Part shown: positions 42,468 to 47,721 of the stretch, piece after piece | Position numbering within the stretch: the first letter of the stretch is position 1 | How the letters are laid out: the number at the start of each line of letters is the position of its first letter | Translations under genes and position numbers: made by a program | From: an uncultured Flammeovirgaceae bacterium | GTDB taxonomy: Bacteria; Bacteroidota; Bacteroidia; Cytophagales; Cyclobacteriaceae | NCBI GenBank assembly: GCA_937884755.1 | Contig: CAKZYJ010000452.1 | Location: forward strand, 1 to 47,721 | DNA: 47,721 bases | Direction of reading: 5' to 3' | The notes under the pieces: model-generated | What the model was told of the DNA's origin: nothing | The model's input: only the letters and a program-made list of their open reading frames with translations | The model's database searches: none

Positions 42468-42878
42468 ATGAAAAACGAGGAACTGGAACAAGCATTAGTC
42501 ACATTAGTGGAGAAGAAAAACCAACTAGCCACGATCGACTATAATGATCCTCAGTACGATGATTTAGAGGAAGAAATTCATGATCAGGAAGATGATCTGC
42601 TGGAGAAGTACGGAGATTTTTTGGAGGATGTACTGGCTGATGTACACGATGAGCTTTGCCCCGACGACGATGTACTACTGCCCACGGCTTATCTGGCTAA
42701 TAAATACGTCAAAAAGGAAGACGGAGAAGTAACTTATCAGGCAGCCGAAGGTGGAGTGATTGTAGATGTAGACGAATACCCTAACCAGCTAACTCGTCTG
42801 GTGTTAGTGCCTGGCCCCACCCGGCTCATGCTGCAAGTAGGTCGGCAGAAGGAGGAAGAAGTCTGGCGCCTTTCATAA
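42468..42878 (+). CDS. conserved-type hypothetical acidic protein
   Basis: A 136-aa soluble acidic protein. The frame extends back to 42186, but the upstream part is antisense to the phosphohexomutase start and intergenic. The ATG at 42468 (MKNEELEQALVTLVEKKNQL) is the natural start. The first 70 residues are a Glu/Asp-rich helical hairpin or coiled coil; the last 60 are beta-rich (GGVIVDVDEYPNQLTRLVLV). No function recognised. It lies 121 bp before the M1 peptidase gene. It reads like a Bacteroidota-specific small protein. Confidence 0.7.
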   Translation: MKNEELEQALVTLVEKKNQLATIDYNDPQYDDLEEEIHDQEDDLLEKYGDFLEDVLADVHDELCPDDDVLLPTAYLANKYVKKEDGEVTYQAAEGGVIVDVDEYPNQLTRLVLVPGPTRLMLQVGRQKEEEVWRLS

Positions 42879-42999
42879 TCGCTACCAACCAATAACTCAC
42901 TACTCGTTTTTTAGTATCCGAAAAGGAACGCAATAATTCGCAAGCTTGTAGAGTTACTGTGCAGAACGGTCATTCTATCCATCAGAAATTTTGTTTACT

Positions 43000-45237
43000 A
43001 TGAAATATGCTCATCTAATAGTATTAGGCTTAGTAGGATGGTTTTCTACCTCAAGCCTGGCACAAGTGTATCAAGGCAAGTTTGAACAGCTTGACCCTGA
43101 ACTTCCCACCCCTAACGAATATCGCTCGGCTTCCGGGGCTCCCGGCTACAAGTACTGGCAGCAGCAAGCCGATTACAAAATAAAAGTGGAGCTAAACGAC
43201 GAAAATCAGTCTATCACCGGCTCCGAATCCATTACCTATTATAATAATTCTCCCGACCCACTTTCCTACTTATGGTTGCAGCTCGACCAGAATATGCGAG
43301 CGGCTGACTCGGCCACCCCACAAATAGAAACCTCTCGGGTACGCGACTCCCTAAATGCCCGCCTGTTTCAATCGCGGGTTATGCATGATGATGATTTTGA
43401 CGGCGGATTTGACATTAAATCGGTGAAGAATGTTCAAGGAAAGGCGCTGCAGTACGTTATTAATAAGACCATGATGAAAGTGGTACTACCTGAACCGCTT
43501 CAACCTAACGAGCAGGTATCATTTAGTGTGGACTGGTCCTACAACATCAACGACCGCATGATGGACCGAGGCCGCTCAGGCTACGAGTATTTTCCCGAAG
43601 ATGACAACTACGTATACACTATTGCTCAGTTTTTTCCCCGCATGGCAGTATACGATGACCTGAACGGCTGGCAAAACAAGCAGTTTCTGGGACAAGGCGA
43701 GTTCGCCCTGACATTTGGCGATTACGATGTAGAAATTACCGTGCCCGACGATCACGTAGTAGCGGCTACCGGTACTATTCAGAACGAAAAGGAAATACTG
43801 TCTACTCAGCAACGGCAACGGATGGAAAAGGCCCGTAAGACCTTCGATCAGCCGGTAATGATTGTGACCGAAGAAGAAGCTCGGGAAAACGAGCAAACTA
43901 AGTCATCCGGTAAAAAAACCTGGAAATACAGTGCTGATAACGTGCGGGATTTCGCCTTTGCTACTTCTCGTAAGTTCATTTGGGATGCAATGGCGGTTAA
44001 GTTGGAAAACAACCAGCCCCTGGCTATGTCTTTCTATCCTAAGGAAGGTAATCCGCTGTGGGAAAAGGAATCTACCCTAGCGGTTAAAAACACTCTGGAA
44101 AGCTACTCCAAGCGTACGTTTGAATATCCGTACCCGATAGCTATCTCAGTACACGCGGCTTCCATCGGCATGGAGTACCCCATGATCTGCTTTAACTTTG
44201 GCCGCCCCGAGCCCGATGGCTCTTACTCCGATAGTAAGAAATGGGGCATGATCGCCGTGATCATTCACGAGGTTGGCCACAACTTCTTTCCAATGATTGT
44301 GAACACCGACGAACGACAGTGGACTTGGATGGACGAAGGTATCAATACCTTTCTGGAGAACCTGACGGCTCAGGAATACTATCCTACCATGCCGGTTCGC
44401 TTTGGCGTACCCGAAACCATTGGCGAGTACATGTCGGGTAATAAAGATTTTATCCGCCCGATTATGACCAACTCCGAGCAGATTATGCAGTTTGGCTACA
44501 ACGCCTACGCTAAACCATCAGCGGCTTTGTACGTACTTCGAAATACCATTATGGGCCAGGAGTTGTTCGATGCTGCGTTTAAAGAATACGCTCAACGTTG
44601 GAAATTTAAGCAACCCGGCCCAGCTGACTTCTTCCGCACCATGGAAGATGCCTCGGCGGTGGATCTGGATTGGTTCTGGCGCGGCTGGTTTTATACTACC
44701 GATTACGTGGATGTATCCGTAGAAGACGTAAAGTGGTACCGCGTTGCCAACCCCGAAGCCAAGGTGGAGAAAACTGTCTCAGCTGACCAAGACGCTATCA
44801 GTTCTGCTAACAGCAATGAAAGCGAAAATGCTAAAAACTGGCCAGATGCTCCCCAGGAGATCACGGTTACCGATACCGACGATCGCTACTTTGGCGAGTT
44901 CCGTAACCGCACTAATGACAATGACATTCGCCGAAAGTACGGTGAGAAAAACCTGTACGAAGTAACATTTAAAAACGAAGGTGGCCTGGTAACTCCGCTA
45001 CTAGTAGAATTCACTTACGCCGATGGCTCCACCGAAACCGAATACATTCCGGCTGAGGTATGGCGCAAAAATGAACAGCAAGTAACCAAGGTATTTGCTA
45101 AAGACAAAGAGGCAGTAAAAATCACCTTAGACCCTAACCGAGGCACCGCCGATGCCAATACCAAAGATAATATCTTTCCTAGAGTGGAAGAAAAATCCCG
45201 CTTTGAGCAGTTCAGAAACGGAACTATGCGCGAGTAA
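43000..45237 (+). CDS. M1-family zinc metallopeptidase, exported
   Basis: Gluzincin aminopeptidase-like protein of 745 aa. I chose the ATG at 43000 (MKYAHLIVLGLVGWFSTSSL) over a TTG three codons earlier because it begins the signal peptide. The zinc site is H423-E424-x-x-H427 (HEVGHNF), with the third ligand E446 exactly 18 residues on (WTWMDEGINTFL). Where classic M1 enzymes have GAMEN for exopeptidase activity, this one has GMEYP, as in the Bacteroidota M1-like group; true aminopeptidase action is thus uncertain. N-terminal beta domain about 45-270, catalytic about 300-560, C-terminal beta part. Periplasmic or outer-membrane. Ends at a shared terminator with trpS. Confidence 0.92.
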   Translation: MKYAHLIVLGLVGWFSTSSLAQVYQGKFEQLDPELPTPNEYRSASGAPGYKYWQQQADYKIKVELNDENQSITGSESITYYNNSPDPLSYLWLQLDQNMRAADSATPQIETSRVRDSLNARLFQSRVMHDDDFDGGFDIKSVKNVQGKALQYVINKTMMKVVLPEPLQPNEQVSFSVDWSYNINDRMMDRGRSGYEYFPEDDNYVYTIAQFFPRMAVYDDLNGWQNKQFLGQGEFALTFGDYDVEITVPDDHVVAATGTIQNEKEILSTQQRQRMEKARKTFDQPVMIVTEEEARENEQTKSSGKKTWKYSADNVRDFAFATSRKFIWDAMAVKLENNQPLAMSFYPKEGNPLWEKESTLAVKNTLESYSKRTFEYPYPIAISVHAASIGMEYPMICFNFGRPEPDGSYSDSKKWGMIAVIIHEVGHNFFPMIVNTDERQWTWMDEGINTFLENLTAQEYYPTMPVRFGVPETIGEYMSGNKDFIRPIMTNSEQIMQFGYNAYAKPSAALYVLRNTIMGQELFDAAFKEYAQRWKFKQPGPADFFRTMEDASAVDLDWFWRGWFYTTDYVDVSVEDVKWYRVANPEAKVEKTVSADQDAISSANSNESENAKNWPDAPQEITVTDTDDRYFGEFRNRTNDNDIRRKYGEKNLYEVTFKNEGGLVTPLLVEFTYADGSTETEYIPAEVWRKNEQQVTKVFAKDKEAVKITLDPNRGTADANTKDNIFPRVEEKSRFEQFRNGTMRE

Positions 45238-45260
45238 ACGTATTTTAATCCAATTGGTGG

Positions 45261-45296
45261 ATTAGCGACAGTCATTTCTTATTGGCTGTTGCTAAT
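45261..45296. terminator. bidirectional hairpin between the M1 peptidase and trpS
   Basis: ATTAGCGACAGTCA (45261-45274) pairs with TGGCTGTTGCTAAT (45283-45296) over 14 positions, with two G-U type mismatches and an 8-base loop. It sits in the 65-bp gap between two convergent stop codons, so it probably ends both transcripts. Confidence 0.6.
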
Positions 45297-45302
45297 TCTT
45301 TA

Positions 45303-46271
45303 TCAGTACCCCAATTTCTGTCGCACTCTATCCAGTACTTCCAGGGCGACTTCCCGGGCTTTAGCCTCCCCCTTTTCCAGTTCCTGATGCAACTCAGGAA
45401 GGTTGTTCATGTAGTAATCGTACTTTTCTCGCTCTTCAGCAAATTGTCCTTTGATTAGTTCAAACAGTTCCTGTTTGGCATGGCCGTAGCCGTAGTTACC
45501 TCCTTCGTACCTCTTATGCATCGCAGCAGTTTGCTCATCAGTAGCTAATAGGCTGTAGAGAGCGAACACAGTATCACCTTCGGTCTTTTTGGGTTCTTCC
45601 AGTGGAGTGCTGTCGGTAACGATTGACATGTTCTGTCTGCGTAGTTTGTTTTCGGGCTGAAAAATATCAATCGTGTTTTGGTACGATTTGCTCTTTTTTT
45701 GGCCATCTGTACCCGGAATTACCATCCGGCTCTCGTCAATCGTAGCTTCGGGAATGACAAAAGTTTCCCCGTACTGATTATTGAAGGCAGAAGCGATGTC
45801 GCGGGTCATTTCCAGATGCTGCTGCTGGTCTTTACCTACCGGCACAAAGTTAGCGTCGTACAGAATAATGTCGGAAGCCATCAGCACCGGATAGGTGAAC
45901 AGCCCGGCATTCACATCCGACAGACGGTCGGCTTTATCCTTAAACGAATGAGCGTTGGCCAGCATCGGGTAAGGCGTGAGGCAGTTTAAATACCAGGTTA
46001 GTTCACACACCTGCGGGATTTTAGATTGACGATAAAACACATTTTTCTCAGTGTCAAACCCGCAGGCCAACCAGGCTGCCGCCACCGCATTCACGTTAGC
46101 ACTCCGGGTTTCAGCATCTTTAATGGTGGTAAGCGAGTGTAAGTCGGCAATGAAGAAAAACGACTCATTATTTTTATCCCGCGAAAGCTGAATGGCGGGC
46201 TGAATAGCCCCCAAAATATTTCCCAAATGTGGTTTTCCCGAACTCTGTATTCCCGTAAGTATCCGTGCCAT
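45303..46271 (-). CDS. trpS: tryptophanyl-tRNA synthetase
   Basis: Class I synthetase charging tRNA-Trp, 322 aa, the usual bacterial length. The HIGH-type motif is PHLGN at 14-18 (GIQSSGKPHLGNILGAI), and the KMSKS-type motif is KKSKS at 192-196 (GTDGQKKSKSYQNTI). The binding-pocket segment FIADLHSLTT and MASDIILYDANFVPVGKDQQ are in place. It stands alone, convergent with the M1 peptidase gene, with an inverted-repeat element just upstream of its start (46291-46397). Confidence 0.97.
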   Translation of the reverse strand: MARILTGIQSSGKPHLGNILGAIQPAIQLSRDKNNESFFFIADLHSLTTIKDAETRSANVNAVAAAWLACGFDTEKNVFYRQSKIPQVCELTWYLNCLTPYPMLANAHSFKDKADRLSDVNAGLFTYPVLMASDIILYDANFVPVGKDQQQHLEMTRDIASAFNNQYGETFVIPEATIDESRMVIPGTDGQKKSKSYQNTIDIFQPENKLRRQNMSIVTDSTPLEEPKKTEGDTVFALYSLLATDEQTAAMHKRYEGGNYGYGHAKQELFELIKGQFAEEREKYDYYMNNLPELHQELEKGEAKAREVALEVLDRVRQKLGY

Positions 46272-46290
46272 GTAAAATTTTGATTGAACT

Positions 46291-46397
46291 CGTCATCGCG
46301 AGCGGGCGCCGCGCGGTAAGAATGACGAAGCGATCTCCCAAAGAGCATCTCCGGTATTTAAAAGGGAGGAGACTGCTTCGCTCCGCTCGCAGTGACG
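46291..46397. repeat. REP-like inverted repeat element
   Basis: The left arm begins CGTCATCGCGAGCGG and ends GAAGCGATCTCCC. The right arm, read on the opposite strand, is CGTCACTGCGAGCGG then AGCGAAGCAGTCTCC. The left arm carries about 20 extra bases (GCGCCGCGC and following). This GTCAYTGCGAG...GAAGCAATCTCC design is a widespread short intergenic palindromic repeat in many bacterial genomes. It is GC-rich against its AT-rich surroundings. Probably a non-autonomous REP-type element. Confidence 0.7.
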
Positions 46398-46544
46398 TAT
46401 ATTTTCTTTTTCTGCAAAATAAGGCAAAATATCACGCATAACCGAAAATTGGAACTACCTCTGAACTTTTAAACTCTAATTCGTTTTGCGAAAGTAGATG
46501 ATAGGTAAGATTATGCCGTTATGTAGTCACTTGCGACAGTCAAA

Positions 46545-46898
46545 ATGGAAAAGGAAAAAGTTGATTACATATTCAATCACCATTCTCACTTAATGACTTT
46601 TAAGGAGAAAGTAGCTTGGAAACATTGGTCAACTGACTATAAAATTGAAAACGGAGATTACGAATCCTCTGAACAACGGGAAAGGAGAAGGAGATTATCT
46701 TACAAAACTGGCTGGCTTACAGACGATAAAGAGATGCTCGCTCTTCTAGATGATGGAATTGAGGTTTTCAAGAGGAGAATTGCTGAACGAATTTACAAAG
46801 AAGAAAAAGTTGAATTTAATAATTGCCCGCAATGCGGTAAGCTAACAAGAACTCCAAAGGCCAAACAATGCCGATATTGCGGGCACGACTGGCACTGA
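46545..46898 (+). CDS. small zinc-ribbon hypothetical protein
   Basis: A 117-aa soluble, highly charged protein ending in a zinc ribbon with C94, C97, C109 and C112 (CPQCGKLTRTPKAKQCRYCG). The first 90 residues are Lys/Glu/Arg-rich helix, including an RERRRRLSYKTGWLTDDKEM stretch. No family recognised. Its codons are notably AT-rich compared with trpS and the DUF1573 gene on either side (judged by eye), and it lies next to a REP-like element, so acquisition by transfer is possible. The zinc ribbon suggests nucleic-acid or protein binding. Confidence 0.7.
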   Translation: MEKEKVDYIFNHHSHLMTFKEKVAWKHWSTDYKIENGDYESSEQRERRRRLSYKTGWLTDDKEMLALLDDGIEVFKRRIAERIYKEEKVEFNNCPQCGKLTRTPKAKQCRYCGHDWH

Positions 46899-46999
46899 AG
46901 CACATATAGAAAATAAGCTCTTTTCTAAAAAGAAATTCATAAATATCTCGCATAATAATTGTTTGTTAATCTGAAAAGCATAGAAATCAACCCCGAATC

Positions 47000-47721
47000 A
47001 TGAAAAAGCAATTGTCGTTTATATTTACATTTTTGCTGGCGGTGAGTATAGTTGCTGCTCAAAGTCCGGTTTTAACCTTTGAGATTACCGACCACGATTT
47101 TGGTACGGTGAGAGAAGAAGGTGGTCCTATTTCGCACGAGTTTGTGTTCACTAACACCGGAAAAGCGCCAGTTGTCATCAGCAACGTGAAAGCCTCTTGC
47201 GGCTGCACCACTCCTAGTTGGACCAAAGAACCAGTGGCACCGGGGCAAAAAGGCACCATTGTGGCTCAGTACAACCCTAAGAACCGTCCGGGAGCGTTCC
47301 GCAAATCCATTACGGTTACTTCCAATGCCGATCCTAGCACCAGTGTGCTATACATCAAAGGAAATGTAAACCCTAAGCCTAAAACCCCGCAGGACGACTT
47401 CCCTACGGCCATGGGTAACATCCGGGTGAAGTACCGCTCGTTCAACATGGGCAAAGTGCTGACCAAAGAGCCGGTTTCCCGAACTTTCGACGTATTCAAC
47501 GATAGCGATAAGCCATTAACGTTCAGTACGAACGTGGTTACTCCCGGACATATTTCGGTAGATATTGAGCCCCAGACCTTGCAGCCCAAGCAAAAGGGAG
47601 CCATTAAAGTAACCTACGATCCTACCGAGGCCGTGGAGCGCAACCGCTTAGTTTTCTCAACCGATCGTATCCGCATCTTTACGGATGAGGGTGACGACAG
47701 CCTCAAAGAATTTACAGTAAT
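47000..47721 (+). CDS. DUF1573-containing exported protein, N-terminal part (runs off right edge)
   Basis: Exported protein with a signal peptide (starts MKKQLSFIFTFLLAVSI, about 1-20) and at least two Ig-like DUF1573 domains. The first (about 25-115) has the hallmark HDFGTV and ASCGCTTPSWTKEPVAPGQK. The second starts near FNMGKVLTKEPVSRTFDVFN. About 240 residues are present, and the frame is open to the window end. DUF1573 proteins are common in Bacteroidota; their function is unproven, and the beta-sandwich domains suggest binding or scaffolding. No overlapping gene. Confidence 0.92.
   Translation, partial: MKKQLSFIFTFLLAVSIVAAQSPVLTFEITDHDFGTVREEGGPISHEFVFTNTGKAPVVISNVKASCGCTTPSWTKEPVAPGQKGTIVAQYNPKNRPGAFRKSITVTSNADPSTSVLYIKGNVNPKPKTPQDDFPTAMGNIRVKYRSFNMGKVLTKEPVSRTFDVFNDSDKPLTFSTNVVTPGHISVDIEPQTLQPKQKGAIKVTYDPTEAVERNRLVFSTDRIRIFTDEGDDSLKEFTV

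Noticed and set aside
1-47721. CRISPR arrays, tRNA/rRNA genes, transposases, prophage genes
   Set aside because: None seen on reading both strands. The CHAT proteins raised the idea of a CRISPR-linked (type III-E) system, but no cas gene or repeat array is present.

Overview
The window reads as a chromosomal segment of a Bacteroidota (probably Cytophagales-like) bacterium. The signs are a SusC/RagA TonB receptor behind a FecI/FecR pair, several small ECF sigma factors paired with single-pass anti-sigma-like proteins, TAnnTTTG-type promoter boxes, a DUF1573 protein, a lipobox-bearing Omp85 protein, and both HemF and HemJ. No tRNA, rRNA, CRISPR array or recognisable transposase was seen. The genus call is inference only.

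Layout. 1-2944 (minus): FecI-type sigma, FecR and the N-terminal part of a SusC-like receptor that runs off the left edge. 3136-5128 (plus): a radical-SAM/DUF4130 pair linked to DNA repair. 5409-10618: an ECF sigma factor, a membrane anti-sigma-like TPR protein and an unrecognised 276-aa protein, converging on a TPR-CHAT caspase-like protein. 10928-12625 (plus): a umuD-like gene and umuC. 12632-13899: small hypothetical genes and a lipoprotein-like protein. 14050-19396: a second sigma / TPR anti-sigma / convergent TPR-CHAT set, with a repeat lipoprotein upstream of the CHAT gene. 19564-24128: an ABC ATPase and membrane partner, a histidine-kinase-like ATPase lacking the expected histidine, HemJ, SCO1/SenC and a lipo-cytochrome c. 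24349-25778: a third sigma / anti-sigma-like pair without CHAT. 25765-47721: mostly household genes (sugar transferase, purC, STAS, RNase Z, queuosine-precursor transporter, SpoU methylase, Omp85, hemF, TPR, DnaJ-TPR, dprA, merR, phosphohexomutase, M1 peptidase, trpS, DUF1573), plus a four-repeat secreted protein and a zinc-ribbon protein.

The most interesting part is 3.1-19.4 kb. Two copies of one gene set (ECF sigma, inner-membrane anti-sigma-like protein with periplasmic TPRs, and a CHAT protease with signal peptide, TPRs and a C-terminal membrane anchor) lie on either side of umuDC. The predicted topology puts the CHAT protease and the TPR face of the anti-sigma protein in the same compartment. 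That suggests, as inference, a caspase-like route to sigma-factor release. The UmuD-like protein has Gly and Met where UmuD has its catalytic Ser and Lys, and lacks the Cys-Gly cleavage site. The same 6-N5-6 palindrome (ATACTT-N5-AAGTAT) lies upstream of both the radical-SAM pair and umuDC, which suggests shared damage-responsive control.
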